Numbered from the stretch's first letter, positions 42,072-52,073 are shown. The stretch: 64,000 bases of DNA from Bacillus sp. OV166 (GCF_900177675.1 NZ_FXWM01000001.1:5837001-5901000); one strand, 5' to 3'. Notes: generated by a model from the letters alone, not told the origin. Translations and numbers: made by a program.

Positions 42072-42875
42072 TTATTTTTTTGAAAGTCCCTCCACATCAA
42101 CAAATGGAGTGGCTCCGCCTGTTACACTTGGCAAGCGGCCATCCCATTTTTCTAAAGCCTTTTCTTGGACTTCAATTTGCTTTAATTGGATTAATTCCGC
42201 CGTTACCTCTTGTTTTTTCAATCGTAAGGCTTCAGCCTCTGCACCAGCTTGAGCAATTTTCTGCTCGGCCTCGATTTTGATTCTTTCGAGATCTCTTTTT
42301 GCACGTAACGCATTTTGTTCCGCGGTTTGTTTCGATTCAATTGCTTTATTGAATTCTTCACTAAAAGCAAATTCTTTGATATTGATATCTTCAAGAATCA
42401 TATAATATTTAGTTAATTTACTTGCGAGCATATCTTTCACTTTTGCGGATACTTCCGGTCGTTTGGAAATTAATTCTTCCGCTGTGTACTGGGCGGTGAT
42501 TGCCTTTAGTGATTCGGCAATTGCTGGGTCAACGATGCGGGTACGATAATCCAAGCCGATTTCTTGATAGAGCTTATTCACCGCATCTGGATCAGCAGAA
42601 TAGTTTACGGCCACCATGGCGGTGACCATTTGCAGATCCTTTGAGGCAGCTGTTTGCGAACTTTCTTCTTTTTGGACCCGGACTTCAATGGGTTGAACGG
42701 TTTGAATAAACGGAATCTTAAAATGAAATCCTTCCGTTAAAATCGTCGGTTTAACGGCCCCTAATTGTAACAGAACTCCTCTATATCCAGAATCAACGGA
42801 TGTACTCGAAAAAAAGCCAACCACGATAATAACCAGCGCAATGATTCCGCTTACTATAGATTTCGTATAGTACAT
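42072..42875 (-). CDS. Prohibitin/SPFH-domain membrane protein
   Basis: 267 residues. One N-terminal membrane helix (SIVSGIIALVIIVVGFF), SPFH domain (VDSGYRGVLLQLGAV, HFKIPFIQTVQPIEVRVQKEE) and a long Ala/Glu/Lys coiled coil ending near residue 245. Same layout as bacterial prohibitin homologues, which form membrane scaffolds. RBS AAGGGGGG. Monocistronic. Confidence 0.9.
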   Translation of the reverse strand: MYYTKSIVSGIIALVIIVVGFFSSTSVDSGYRGVLLQLGAVKPTILTEGFHFKIPFIQTVQPIEVRVQKEESSQTAASKDLQMVTAMVAVNYSADPDAVNKLYQEIGLDYRTRIVDPAIAESLKAITAQYTAEELISKRPEVSAKVKDMLASKLTKYYMILEDINIKEFAFSEEFNKAIESKQTAEQNALRAKRDLERIKIEAEQKIAQAGAEAEALRLKKQEVTAELIQLKQIEVQEKALEKWDGRLPSVTGGATPFVDVEGLSKK

Positions 42876-42994
42876 TTTGATCCCCCCTTTAAGATAACCT
42901 TATGAAAATAGTTCCAGATTTATACAGAGGGGCAAGCAAAGAACTATTGAAATGTTAGCCGCGATTAATTATTTTATAATTTTCTATCCATCAT

Positions 42995-44065
42995 TTAAAA
43001 AGCTCTTTCAATGAACCATACTAGTCCAAATGCTAATATAGCTACTGAGGTTCCAGGGATGACCCATTTAATTGGTTTTAAGGTTAATTTCTTGATCCAC
43101 AAAATTAGCGGATATGCTAAGGAAACGATTATTAATTGACCTATTTCAATTCCTAAATTAAAGGATACAAGGGACGTAACCATATGGTTTGTGTCTAATC
43201 TCATTTCCGCTAAGATTCCTGCAAAACCGAATCCATGGATTAATCCAAAACCAAAAGCAAGCCATGGCTGGTGTTTTGAGTCCTTATTAAAAATATTAAT
43301 GAGTGCAACGTAAATAATGCTTAATGCGATAGCAGACTCTACAAATCTACTTGGTAGATGAATGATATCGAAAGTTGCCAATGCTAATGTGATACTATGG
43401 GCAATCGTAAAGGCTGTTACTAAGGATAAAATGTGACGAATTGTTTTTGCCCCAAAAAGCAAACTAATAACAAACAGGATATGATCATAACCTGTGAAAA
43501 TATGTTCTAATCCAAGAACTAAAAACTGTTTCGCATTCTGTAAGAAACTTACTTCTCCAATCTCTAATTCTCTTGATTCGAATGTAAGAATTTTTTCTTG
43601 CTGTTTCCCATCCATTTTAATGGTGGCAAAGTTCGCATGGCTTGGGTCAGAATCATCCAAAAACATATTATATTGGACTACTAGTTTTTCTGGTTTATGC
43701 TCGGTTTTATACGCCAAGTTAATAACCGCAAAAGGACGCTCCTTTATCATCTCTACATCTGTTTTTACCACGCTACCTTCAATCAGTTCGCTGTCTGTAT
43801 AAAGTTTTATATGGGAATTAATATATTGCTGCACAACCTTGTGGTCAATTAACTGCTTTTGATCCGTTTCCTTATTCAGTGCATGCCCTAGTTCTTCCAA
43901 ATCGAGCTTCAATTCATAATCCAATGATTTCTCTTTGACTTCAATGGTGGAAAAACCTTCACTATTATTGGTATGAGCAGATGCCGAGGGAGGAAGGAAA
44001 GAACTTAATGAAAGAAAGATGAGCAAAATAGGGAACCATAACTTTTTCACTATATCCACGTCCAT
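42995..44065 (-). CDS. HupE/UreJ-family membrane protein with secreted N-terminal domain
   Basis: 356 residues: signal peptide (cleavage near ASA-HT), about 150-residue extracytoplasmic domain, then six helices of the HupE/UreJ_2 type containing LGLEHIFTGYDHILFVI and GFGLIHGFGFAGI with conserved His and Asp. HupE/UreJ proteins carry nickel or cobalt. Here the metal is unknown, but the island also holds copper and zinc-type transport genes. Confidence 0.83.
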   Translation of the reverse strand: MDVDIVKKLWFPILLIFLSLSSFLPPSASAHTNNSEGFSTIEVKEKSLDYELKLDLEELGHALNKETDQKQLIDHKVVQQYINSHIKLYTDSELIEGSVVKTDVEMIKERPFAVINLAYKTEHKPEKLVVQYNMFLDDSDPSHANFATIKMDGKQQEKILTFESRELEIGEVSFLQNAKQFLVLGLEHIFTGYDHILFVISLLFGAKTIRHILSLVTAFTIAHSITLALATFDIIHLPSRFVESAIALSIIYVALINIFNKDSKHQPWLAFGFGLIHGFGFAGILAEMRLDTNHMVTSLVSFNLGIEIGQLIIVSLAYPLILWIKKLTLKPIKWVIPGTSVAILAFGLVWFIERAF

Positions 44066-44102
44066 TTCTATGTTTTTTCAATGTTGTCTCACCAAGATAA
44101 TG

Positions 44103-44132
44103 GAAAGACGAGGAGTTTTTATGCCCCTCGTC
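44103..44132 (-). terminator. Terminator between PHP and HupE genes
   Basis: GACGAGG / CCTCGTC stem with a T-rich run on the minus strand. Confidence 0.6.
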
Positions 44133-44151
44133 AAGTTTCCATTTGTCCTAA

Positions 44152-45684
44152 TTATTTACTAGTGTTGATGAAAATTGGATTTGAGTAGAACCAAAGATCA
44201 GTCCATGGGTTCTCGCCTTTTGGATCTGCTACTGGTTCTAATTGGTCTGTATTCGTGCCACGCAAGCGAATATAGCTATCATTATCCACATCCTTTAATG
44301 TATAGGAAATGGTGATATATTCACCGTCTTGTTTCCAGTCACTTTCCGTGAAACGTTTCACGACTTTTGTTGAAGGATTAGCAGCAGTTGAACGGTCTTC
44401 CACTTTTCCCTTTACAACACCCATAATTAAGTCTACACGTTTTACATTTGGCTTATCGCCATGAGAGTTCGCAGCATTTGGATCTTTCAGGCGAATCGTT
44501 ACCGTTACATCGCTAGATTTCTTCCCTGGAAGAGTTAGAGTTTCACCAAATGATGCTGTATTTCCTTTCGCCTCAGCATGCATTGGAGTTTTGCCTACAG
44601 CTTGTGCTTTAGCATCTAGTTCTGAGATAAGGTCACCAGTTGTAACGAATACATGACCATTACGAAGGTTTTCCATTATATCTTTGTAGTTTTTCTCTGC
44701 TTTTACGTAAGTTTTCGAATACTCACCAGGCCAGAAGTCGCTGCCTCCATCACGCCAGTTGACGTGTGAGTCAGAAGTAGAAGTTACCCACCAATGTCTT
44801 CCTTCACCTAGCATTGAATCCCAAAAGCCTCCAACTTTAGCCGTCATTTGATCGAATCCGCCCATTGTCGGATAATTTCCGTATCCACCACGAGTACCAC
44901 TAGGATCGATAGACCCATCTGGATTGATCGCACCCGCTTGATGGCCTGGAGCACCCTCCATACCTACAGAAACATTCGGTGCTGTATCATTCCAATTACG
45001 GAATTCCTGTGGTGTATCCTGCCCCCACTTTGCATCCCCGCTTGCAGAACGAGAAGGATGGTTGGCAAAAAGAACAGGTTGTTCTTCTAGTCCTTTCATA
45101 TAGTTAAGAGCATCTATCATGTTAGACTCAGTATTTCTGCTGCCATCATTCGGATATGGTTCACGAGTATTAAACTTGCTTTCAATGTCATAAAGTGTTT
45201 GCGATTCATTCTCCCCATTTGGAATAATTAATGAACTATGATCGGCAGATGGTGTATCGAACTCCATTCCGTAGAATTGAAGAACTTCAGGTACTGCTTG
45301 ACGAGATTTCAATAATTCAGGATATGCTTGTTCTAAATTCACTTTAGAATGGTTCGGACCGCCGTGATCCGTTGTGACCATCCAATCAAGTCCGTACTTT
45401 CTGGCATTTGTCGCATTTTTTACAGTTGGATAAATGGCATCTCCACCTCGAATTGCCGTTGGAGGGTTTGTAGAATTGTCCCAGCCTACACTCCACTCGC
45501 TATGTATATGGTGATCACCTGCAAGCCAAGTAGCGTCTTTCTTTTTCACATCTTCTTTTGAGAATGCTTGTGCTTCCGCTTTTTGATTACCACCCTGATT
45601 AAATAAGGTTTGGGTTGTAAAAGCAGTGGTTGCGAGAACAGTCGTTGCGATTAAAGGAATAGCCTTCTTAAAACGAGATTTCAT
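44152..45684 (-). CDS. Secreted PHP-domain phosphoesterase (CehA/McbA-like)
   Basis: 510 residues with a signal peptide (first 39 residues, ending AEA-QA). PHP metal sites are visible: GDHHIHSEWS, TTDHGGPNHS, EFDTPSADHSS, FANHPSR and STSDSHVNW. C-terminal ~120 residues form a strand-rich domain. Exported PHP proteins of this kind hydrolyse phosphoesters or esters; substrate unknown. RBS AAAGGGGG. Own unit, between HupE-like and ZIP genes. Confidence 0.85.
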   Translation of the reverse strand: MKSRFKKAIPLIATTVLATTAFTTQTLFNQGGNQKAEAQAFSKEDVKKKDATWLAGDHHIHSEWSVGWDNSTNPPTAIRGGDAIYPTVKNATNARKYGLDWMVTTDHGGPNHSKVNLEQAYPELLKSRQAVPEVLQFYGMEFDTPSADHSSLIIPNGENESQTLYDIESKFNTREPYPNDGSRNTESNMIDALNYMKGLEEQPVLFANHPSRSASGDAKWGQDTPQEFRNWNDTAPNVSVGMEGAPGHQAGAINPDGSIDPSGTRGGYGNYPTMGGFDQMTAKVGGFWDSMLGEGRHWWVTSTSDSHVNWRDGGSDFWPGEYSKTYVKAEKNYKDIMENLRNGHVFVTTGDLISELDAKAQAVGKTPMHAEAKGNTASFGETLTLPGKKSSDVTVTIRLKDPNAANSHGDKPNVKRVDLIMGVVKGKVEDRSTAANPSTKVVKRFTESDWKQDGEYITISYTLKDVDNDSYIRLRGTNTDQLEPVADPKGENPWTDLWFYSNPIFINTSK

Positions 45685-45875
45685 GTTTACTTGCCCCCTT
45701 TTATATTATTCAACAGTTATAATAGTAATTTAGTTGTGTTGTAGGGAGATGGATATTCAGTAAATTTATTGTAAATTTTGATAACATTTCTTTTATCTCG
45801 ATACCACATAAAGAGCCCTGGGAGTGCGGCATAAAAATTACTCCTTTTAGATTTACCTAAACATCAGGTAGTCTT

Positions 45876-46607
45876 TCAAAGACCAATTAATCTTAGGAAA
45901 TAATGAATACCAATCATCCCCAAAAGAACGACGAAAGCTACTTTTCCTTTCGGCAGGTTTTTCGATTTCTTCCACAGCAGTTCATAAAATGTAACGTAAC
46001 CCATGGTTCCAATTGTCATTCCCATCATGACAGTGTTCCATTTTAATGAATCCCATCTCATATTTAGTCCCATAAAGATATTCAGGCCAATCACTATCGA
46101 TAGTGTTGAGCAAAAAATTGTAAACAATCCATTTTTCATTTTTGTAATTGGTATTAATGACATAAGAATCATACCTTCGGGGATATGGTGGAGAATAAAA
46201 GCTGCCAAAAGTCCAAAGTTTATCAGTTGACCCTGTTGGAGGCTAATTCCAAACGTGACCCCCGTAGGGATGCTATGTATGATTAATGCTATAAATAAAA
46301 GATAAAGCGTCTCTTGATCACCTTGATAAAGATAAGATTTATTATGTAAGAAAACTTCCATTGTTATCATGATAAAGATACCGATTGATATGCCCGTAAA
46401 AATACCGATGGTTTGATAATGGCTGAATACTTCAGGAAGTAAATCAAATGCAAACATGCCTGTTAACATTCCTCCGCAAAGGATTTGTAAGTAAAAAGAG
46501 TTCTTATTTAAGAAATGAATCATAAGTCGAATGGAGGATCCACCCAAAAACATAGCACCAAAAATAAGCAAGGTTACCAAACTGCTTAACCTTATTTCTT
46601 CAATCAT
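45876..46607 (-). CDS. ZIP-family metal transporter (short)
   Basis: 243 residues, eight helices. Metal-site helices IALIIHSIPTGVTFG and AAFILHHIPEGMILM match the ZIP HxxxG / HxxxE pattern. Would move Zn, Fe or Mn across the membrane. RBS GGGAGGAT. A second ZIP protein lies at 49957. Confidence 0.83.
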   Translation of the reverse strand: MIEEIRLSSLVTLLIFGAMFLGGSSIRLMIHFLNKNSFYLQILCGGMLTGMFAFDLLPEVFSHYQTIGIFTGISIGIFIMITMEVFLHNKSYLYQGDQETLYLLFIALIIHSIPTGVTFGISLQQGQLINFGLLAAFILHHIPEGMILMSLIPITKMKNGLFTIFCSTLSIVIGLNIFMGLNMRWDSLKWNTVMMGMTIGTMGYVTFYELLWKKSKNLPKGKVAFVVLLGMIGIHYFLRLIGL

Positions 46608-46922
46608 AAAGATCCTCCCTATACAATCCGTTTTTGCTTAAAAAATTTTTCTTACTAACATATGATATTTAGCTGTATTTTAGGCTTAAAAGCAACAAAT
46701 GATTGGGACAATCTCCTAGTTAGTCGGTTAACATTTAGAAATGATATTATCTTGGGTTATTTGTTGGACGTTTAAGCACGTACTTTCTAAAGGCAACAAA
46801 AAAGCAGCCAATAATATGGCTACCATCTTTTATATATTCCTGTATTAAATTATTCTTGTAATTTATGATTTGATTTTTGTTATTATCCAGCAATTTTTGA
46901 AGCGATTTTTACGTTTTAAAAT
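46608..46922. other. Intergenic region between ZIP and copD genes
   Basis: Holds the promoter of the ZIP gene and the terminator of copCD at 46797; the rest is AT-rich with no recognised operator, small gene or repeat. Confidence 0.5.
46797..46826 (-). terminator. Terminator of copCD
   Basis: AGCCA / TGGCT-based hairpin (GGTAGCCA ... TTGGCTGC) followed by T6 on the minus strand. Confidence 0.65.
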
Positions 46923-47999
46923 TTAAATGGACAAAGAGAACATCAAACCCATATATAAAACAATGATAAAAGTCACACCAAGTGCTACTGCTAATATAGG
47001 TCTTTTCTGTTTAAAACTGAACAAAATCATTAACAAAAATAGCATTGAAAGAATAACTAACAATAGCGATTGGAATGAAGGTGCTAAATGCACTTGTAAG
47101 GTTGAAAGGATATTTTTCCCCCATAACCATTCCACCCACTTCGATGCACCCTCCGACTTCACGGTAAATTCAACTTCATGTGGTGGGGATAACGTTCCCA
47201 TCACAGCCGTGAAATAAAAAACGAATAAAAGAATCACGCTTTCCCCTCTTATCCATGGTCTAGGATTGAAGGATGAAATCTTTAATGATTTTCTTGAAAG
47301 TACACCATTTATAAAGGCAAAAACTAAAACAGGGATTATACTAATATGCTTTAAAAGCAGCATTTGTCCATAAGGCAAAACCCAAGCCTTTACATAGTCC
47401 TTTGGTTCAACCAAAAATAACATCAGATAGATACCACTTAAAAGAATGATGATTAAACATAAAACTGCAAATGGAGTAAACCACCTTAAAAATTTAGACC
47501 AATTTGTCTCCTCTTTTGAGAACCAGGCAACATTAATCAGTATGCCTGTCCATAATGTAACTAATAAAAAATGAATGCTGTGAGATAATAACCCAGCCCA
47601 AAATGACAGTGAAGCAACATGACTTGAATACCCAACAGTTAGTATCATTAACAATAATAATAATGATTGTATATATTTTGAGCCATTTAGCAAAATCGTT
47701 AAATATAAACATGTGGCTATTAAACCTATTAAGATCCAAGCTCTGCCCACTTGAAAGTCTAACAAAACAGATTTCGTTGCTAGTGCAAGACCTATACCAT
47801 CCTGAAAATAGGAAACGGTTTGAATAATGGGTCCTAACGAAAAGATAATCAGTCCAAGTGTAGAAAGCAGTAAAACTGGTTTCGGAATATTTATTTTGGG
47901 CTTATTGGCTTCTGGTACAAATTGTAACGCCACATGTCCAACAAGGATGGAATACAATAAATAACTTCCGAATTCTGTAATAGGAATTACGAACCCCAT
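46923..47999 (-). CDS. Copper resistance CopD-family membrane protein
   Basis: 358 residues with nine predicted helices; CopD domain near residues 190-300. Begins two bases after copC ends, so the pair is one operon. In B. subtilis CopC and CopD are fused in YcnJ, a copper importer; here they are separate. Probably moves copper across the membrane together with CopC. Confidence 0.85.
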   Translation of the reverse strand: MGFVIPITEFGSYLLYSILVGHVALQFVPEANKPKINIPKPVLLLSTLGLIIFSLGPIIQTVSYFQDGIGLALATKSVLLDFQVGRAWILIGLIATCLYLTILLNGSKYIQSLLLLLMILTVGYSSHVASLSFWAGLLSHSIHFLLVTLWTGILINVAWFSKEETNWSKFLRWFTPFAVLCLIIILLSGIYLMLFLVEPKDYVKAWVLPYGQMLLLKHISIIPVLVFAFINGVLSRKSLKISSFNPRPWIRGESVILLFVFYFTAVMGTLSPPHEVEFTVKSEGASKWVEWLWGKNILSTLQVHLAPSFQSLLLVILSMLFLLMILFSFKQKRPILAVALGVTFIIVLYMGLMFSLSI

Positions 48000-48001
48000 T
48001 C

Positions 48002-48547
48002 TTAACGCTTCCTTCTAAATAACAGGAATAGACCGATGATAAAAATTACGAGTACCACTACAATAATAATTGGGTTCAAATTAGATGTCTTATCCGTCGA
48101 TTCACTATTAGTTTTTTCCTGTTTGGTATTCTCTTTTTTAGGTTCTTCTTTTTTGGGAGTAACTGGCTGTTTTGTTTCAGCTTTTGGTTCCTCCTTAACT
48201 TCTTTTTGTACAGTGAATGGAATTTCACCTGTTATGGGGTGACCGTCCTCACCAGCAATACTCCATTTAATCGTATAGGAGCCATTTTCTATCGGTGTTG
48301 ATAATGTACCTATTAATTGATTTTCTTTTGGTGTAACACTTACTAAGGGTCCTTCTTGCCCATCTTTTACCAAAGTCATGGTGCTTAAGGATTCAATCTT
48401 ACCTTCATATGTAAGAACGATTTCTTTTAGATCCTCTTTAACTATTTGATTTGCAGCAGGATTGGATGAAGTTAATTCTGTATGTGCACTTGCGATTGTT
48501 GGAATCATCACCAACATACTAATTAGTAAGAAAAGTAATTTTTTCAT
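48002..48547 (-). CDS. CopC-like copper-binding protein, membrane-anchored
   Basis: 181 residues: signal peptide cleaved before AHTELTSSNP so that the mature protein begins with the copper-ligand His1; CopC fold (PAANQIVKEDLKEIVLTY, GHPITGEIPFTV with a second His). A Lys/Glu/Pro/Thr linker (120-155) leads to a C-terminal helix and RRKR anchor. Binds extracellular copper for CopD. Confidence 0.88.
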   Translation of the reverse strand: MKKLLFLLISMLVMIPTIASAHTELTSSNPAANQIVKEDLKEIVLTYEGKIESLSTMTLVKDGQEGPLVSVTPKENQLIGTLSTPIENGSYTIKWSIAGEDGHPITGEIPFTVQKEVKEEPKAETKQPVTPKKEEPKKENTKQEKTNSESTDKTSNLNPIIIVVVLVIFIIGLFLLFRRKR

Positions 48548-48927
48548 CTTGTATTTCCTTTCTTCATAGCCACTATTTTTCTATACATTCTTTTCATCAT
48601 AACATTTGTTTCTTGTATTAATTTGTATTGATTTTCAACAATTTTGTGAACATCATAAAAATCCAATCCTATATCCGTACCGAGAAATTTAAGAATTGGA
48701 CAAAGGCTTCACATATATCATCGTGTTTCAAAAAAATTTACCCTCATCATTCAAATATCTATTTGATTATTAGTATATAAAAAGGTATTCCAATGGTCAA
48801 ACAATTATTTGAATGTTTTAATAAAAACTTATATTTGGTTATTGACAATAAGTTTGTCTTTGTCATAGAGTATTGGCAAGGACAAATAAATTTGCACGAA
48901 GGAAACTTTTTAAGAGGAGGTCAAAGA
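48548..48927. promoter_or_regulatory. Divergent promoter region of copCD and oxidase operons
   Basis: Contains a palindrome TCAAATA-TC-TATTTGA (48751-48766), similar in form to ArsR/SmtB-type operators, and TTGACA at 48843 which could be a -35 for the oxidase operon. An open frame from 48793 leading into the oxidase lacks an RBS and is not coding. Confidence 0.45.
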
Positions 48928-49941
48928 ATGGCGGAAAATAAAATTTCTAGACGAGATATTTTAAAAATGGGAACTACTGGAGCACTAGGGATTGCAGGCA
49001 GTATTTATTTAAATAAAGTGGCACCCTTTTCAGATGTAGTTCATGCAGAGAATCATGCTTCCAATCACAATAGTCATTCTGCAAATCACACCAATAAGTA
49101 TGATTCTTCAAAAACAGAGGGTTATAAGATGGCTAAACGTCTTTTAACCGAATTTGATTATGGAAAAGCAACAAAACTTTCAGACGGTCGGACTTTACGT
49201 GAATATGAAGTTGTAGCGATTGACAAGGAAATTGAAATTGCAAATGGTATTAAGTTTCCAGGCTGGACTTATAATGGAACCATTCCAGGTCCAACATTCC
49301 GCTGTACCGAAGGCGATCTTCTACGATTTCATTTTACAAACAGTGGGAGTCATCCACATTCTATTCATTTTCATGGGATTCACCCACCAGACATGGATGG
49401 ATTAGATCCTATCGATCCAGGTCAATCATTTACGTATGAATTTGAAGCAAATCCATATGGATTACAACTTTATCATTGCCATGTTCTACCGCTACGACGA
49501 CATATTCATAAAGGGTTATACGGTAATTTTATTATAGATCCAAAAACTCCAAGGGAACCTGCACTAGAATTAAATATGGTCATGAATGCTTTTGATTTAG
49601 ATTTAGACGGTGCAAACGAATTTTATACGGTGAATGGGTACGCTTTTGCCTTTATGAATCATCCAATTAAAATCAAGAAGGATGAACTTGTCCGCATCTA
49701 TTTAAGCAATTTAACCGAGTTTGACTTACTAAACTCCTTCCATTTACACGCAAATTATTTTACCTATATTCCGACTGGTAGAAACGACAATCCGACTCAA
49801 TTTACTGATACCATCATGCAATGCCAAGGGGAACGTGGAATCATTGAAGTTCGCTTTCCGTACAAGGGGAAATATATGTTTCACGCTCATGTTAGTGAGT
49901 TTGCAGAACTTGGCTGGATGGGATTCTTTGAGGTTGAATAG
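48928..49941 (+). CDS. Tat-exported two-domain multicopper oxidase
   Basis: 337 residues from ATG 48928 (RBS AGGAGG). Twin-arginine signal SRRDILKMGTTGALG. A His-rich stretch (NHASNHNSHSANHTN) precedes two cupredoxin domains. Copper motifs: HSIHFHG, YHCHVLPLRRHIHKGLYG, NSFHLHANYF and FHAHVSEFAELGWMGFF, i.e. type 1 plus trinuclear-type ligands. Two-domain oxidases act as trimers. Substrate may be a metal ion such as Mn, Fe or Cu. Followed by ZIP and tatA genes in one operon. Confidence 0.9.
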   Translation: MAENKISRRDILKMGTTGALGIAGSIYLNKVAPFSDVVHAENHASNHNSHSANHTNKYDSSKTEGYKMAKRLLTEFDYGKATKLSDGRTLREYEVVAIDKEIEIANGIKFPGWTYNGTIPGPTFRCTEGDLLRFHFTNSGSHPHSIHFHGIHPPDMDGLDPIDPGQSFTYEFEANPYGLQLYHCHVLPLRRHIHKGLYGNFIIDPKTPREPALELNMVMNAFDLDLDGANEFYTVNGYAFAFMNHPIKIKKDELVRIYLSNLTEFDLLNSFHLHANYFTYIPTGRNDNPTQFTDTIMQCQGERGIIEVRFPYKGKYMFHAHVSEFAELGWMGFFEVE

Positions 49942-49956
49942 AAGGGAGTGATCATC

Positions 49957-51129
49957 ATGTTTATGAAATCAAAGTGGTTAATTTCAGGTCTTATTCCACT
50001 TGTTCTGTTACTGCTTGTATTGGGGTGGGTATTTAAAAATGGGGCTGGAGTGGAACGAGATCCTGCTGCTCCAATAGAGGTTCTAAATGTTGAACAGATT
50101 AAAATTGTACCTTCAGGATTTGAGCTGGATGTCAGTAATACTGGCCCAGAGACATTGACCATATCTCAAGTGATTGTGGATGATTCTGTATGGAATTTTT
50201 CAATAACTCCTGATTCAACACTTAAACGATTTGAAGATGGAAAGGTGACGATTAAGTATCCATGGGTAGAAGGTGATCCTCATACAATTCTATTAATATC
50301 TGAAAATGGGATAATAACAGAAGCTGTTATTGATGCAGCCACCTTAACTCCTGAATTTTCATGGGATAATCTGTTGAACTACGGATTTATTGGCTTCTAT
50401 GTAGGAATTGTTCCCATTACATTAGGATTACTATGGTTTCCATTTATGAAACGTTTGAAAAAAAGCTGGATTAATGCCATTCTTGCTCTCACAGTTGGCC
50501 TCCTGCTATTCTTATTTTTTGGTACGTTATTTGATGGATTTGAAATAGGAGCAGAAGCACCGTCAGTATTCCAAGGCAACATGGTTGTGATTATATGTAC
50601 AGTTCTTTCATTTCTTTTACTGGTTGGATTTGATCAATATCAAAACCAAAGACAAAAACGAACGGGTTATTCTCCACTGGGAATTTCATTATTGATGGCA
50701 ACAGGAATTGGTCTTCATAATTTTGGTGAAGGATTGGCTATAGGCTCATCATTTGCACTGGGTGAAGCTGCATTGGGTACATTTTTAGTAATCGGATTTA
50801 CTCTGCATAATATTACTGAAGGGATTGGGATTGCTGCACCATTACTGAAGAGTAAGCCAAAGATTACCCAATTTGTGTTATTAGGCACGATTGCAGGTGC
50901 CCCTGCGATATTGGGAACTTGGTTCGGAGGGTTTATTTTTTCACCAATTTGGGGTGCAGTATTTTTAGGTGTTGGTGCAGGTGCCATTTTACAGGTAATA
51001 TTCGTTATTTCCAAAATGCTGATGGAAGAACACAAAAAGAATAATGAACCAGTTGTATCATGGATGAATTTTACTGGATTTACGCTTGGAATATTAATCA
51101 TGTATTTTACGGCTTTTTTCGTAAAATAA
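49957..51129 (+). CDS. ZIP-family transporter with extracytoplasmic N-terminal domain
   Basis: 390 residues from ATG 49957 (AGGGAG 8 bp upstream; a GTG at 49948 lies inside it). One N-terminal helix, then an approximately 100-residue strand-rich domain outside the cell (about 30-130), then eight helices. ZIP site helices: [17 protein letters not shown] and [16 protein letters not shown]. Seven bases after the stop of the oxidase-linked gap. Suggests import of the metal oxidised by the partner oxidase. Confidence 0.85.
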   Translation: MFMKSKWLISGLIPLVLLLLVLGWVFKNGAGVERDPAAPIEVLNVEQIKIVPSGFELDVSNTGPETLTISQVIVDDSVWNFSITPDSTLKRFEDGKVTIKYPWVEGDPHTILLISENGIITEAVIDAATLTPEFSWDNLLNYGFIGFYVGIVPITLGLLWFPFMKRLKKSWINAILALTVGLLLFLFFGTLFDGFEIGAEAPSVFQGNMVVIICTVLSFLLLVGFDQYQNQRQKRTGYSPLGISLLMATGIGLHNFGEGLAIGSSFALGEAALGTFLVIGFTLHNITEGIGIAAPLLKSKPKITQFVLLGTIAGAPAILGTWFGGFIFSPIWGAVFLGVGAGAILQVIFVISKMLMEEHKKNNEPVVSWMNFTGFTLGILIMYFTAFFVK

Positions 51130-51145
51130 TCTGGAGGAATTTGAA

Positions 51146-51316
51146 ATGGCTAATATAGGAATTGGTGGTGCATTATTGATATTTGTGATTGCCTTAATTG
51201 TTTTTGGGCCGAAAAAACTCCCAGAGCTCGGTCGTGCCGTAGGATCTACACTTAGAGAATTTAAACAGTCAACAAAGGGCATAATGGATGATGACCACGA
51301 TAAAGAGAAGAAATAA
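51146..51316 (+). CDS. tatA: Sec-independent translocase protein TatA
   Basis: 56 residues read [20 protein letters not shown], then [20 protein letters not shown] and a charged tail. Single helix, [10 protein letters not shown] hinge and amphipathic helix are diagnostic of TatA/TatE. RBS GGAGG 9 bp before ATG. Last gene of the operon that begins with a Tat substrate, so it is probably dedicated to exporting that oxidase. No tatC in the window. Confidence 0.92.
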   Translation: MANIGIGGALLIFVIALIVFGPKKLPELGRAVGSTLREFKQSTKGIMDDDHDKEKK

Positions 51317-51324
51317 ATTTACGA

Positions 51325-51360
51325 GGTGGCTCATCGATTAAGACGATGTACCACCTTTTT
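51325..51360 (+). terminator. Terminator of oxidase-ZIP-tatA operon
   Basis: AGGTGG ... CATCG / CGATG ... CCACCT stem followed by T6. Confidence 0.85.
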
Positions 51361-51386
51361 TGATGTATTACTTTTTATTCTAGAAA

Positions 51387-52073
51387 TTACTCTTCCTTTG
51401 CTGCTTCGTTTACTCGCTTCTTGAAATCGTCATAGGTGTTCCCTTCAAATTTCACACCATTAATAAAAATCGAAGGGGTACTTGTAATACTTAACTTATT
51501 AGCTGCACTCATATCTTTTTCCCATGCCTCTTTTGATTGGTCATTTTTAAAGGCATTAACCACTCTTTTCACCTCTGCTTCAGAGACAATTTCGCTTAAA
51601 GTGTCCTTAAGAAAAGAATCTGAATATATATCCATTTGCTCTGCTTCAGTATCATCAGGCTGTTTTTCATATAATAGTTCATGGAACTTCCAAAACTTTT
51701 CATTTCCCAGTTCCTTAAAGACGTTTTCTGCAAATTTTGCAGAACGAGTAGAATCCACATTGATAAACGAATAATTCATGAAATAAAACGAAGCTTTTCC
51801 TGTATCGTTAAAATCCTTTTCGATATTCGGGAGAAGTGTGTCATTAAAATTTTTACAATAAGGACATTTATAATCACCAAATTCAACTATTTTTACTGGG
51901 GCAGACTTCTCTCCTAAAAATGGTTGTCCCTCATAGTCTATTGCTTCTTTTTTAGCCGTATTTGATAAAAAAATTATACCGACTAGACAAACAGCTATTA
52001 AACCAATCACCCAGAATATAAATTTAGATGATTGATTTTTCGATTTTTTTGTTTTTTTGTTTCCTGAAAACAT
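51387..52073 (-). CDS. DsbA/BdbD-like membrane-anchored thiol oxidoreductase
   Basis: 228 residues: one N-terminal helix, then a thioredoxin fold with inserted helical domain. Active site EFGDYKCPYCKNF. cis-Pro in ITSTPSIFINGVKFEG. Would catalyse disulfide formation outside the membrane. Second gene of a DoxX-DsbA operon (48-bp gap). Confidence 0.9.
   Translation of the reverse strand: MFSGNKKTKKSKNQSSKFIFWVIGLIAVCLVGIIFLSNTAKKEAIDYEGQPFLGEKSAPVKIVEFGDYKCPYCKNFNDTLLPNIEKDFNDTGKASFYFMNYSFINVDSTRSAKFAENVFKELGNEKFWKFHELLYEKQPDDTEAEQMDIYSDSFLKDTLSEIVSEAEVKRVVNAFKNDQSKEAWEKDMSAANKLSITSTPSIFINGVKFEGNTYDDFKKRVNEAAKEE

Noticed and set aside
48793-48927. Longer oxidase N-terminus
   Set aside because: It would put 45 residues before the twin-arginine signal; the AGGAGG before 48928 fixes the start.
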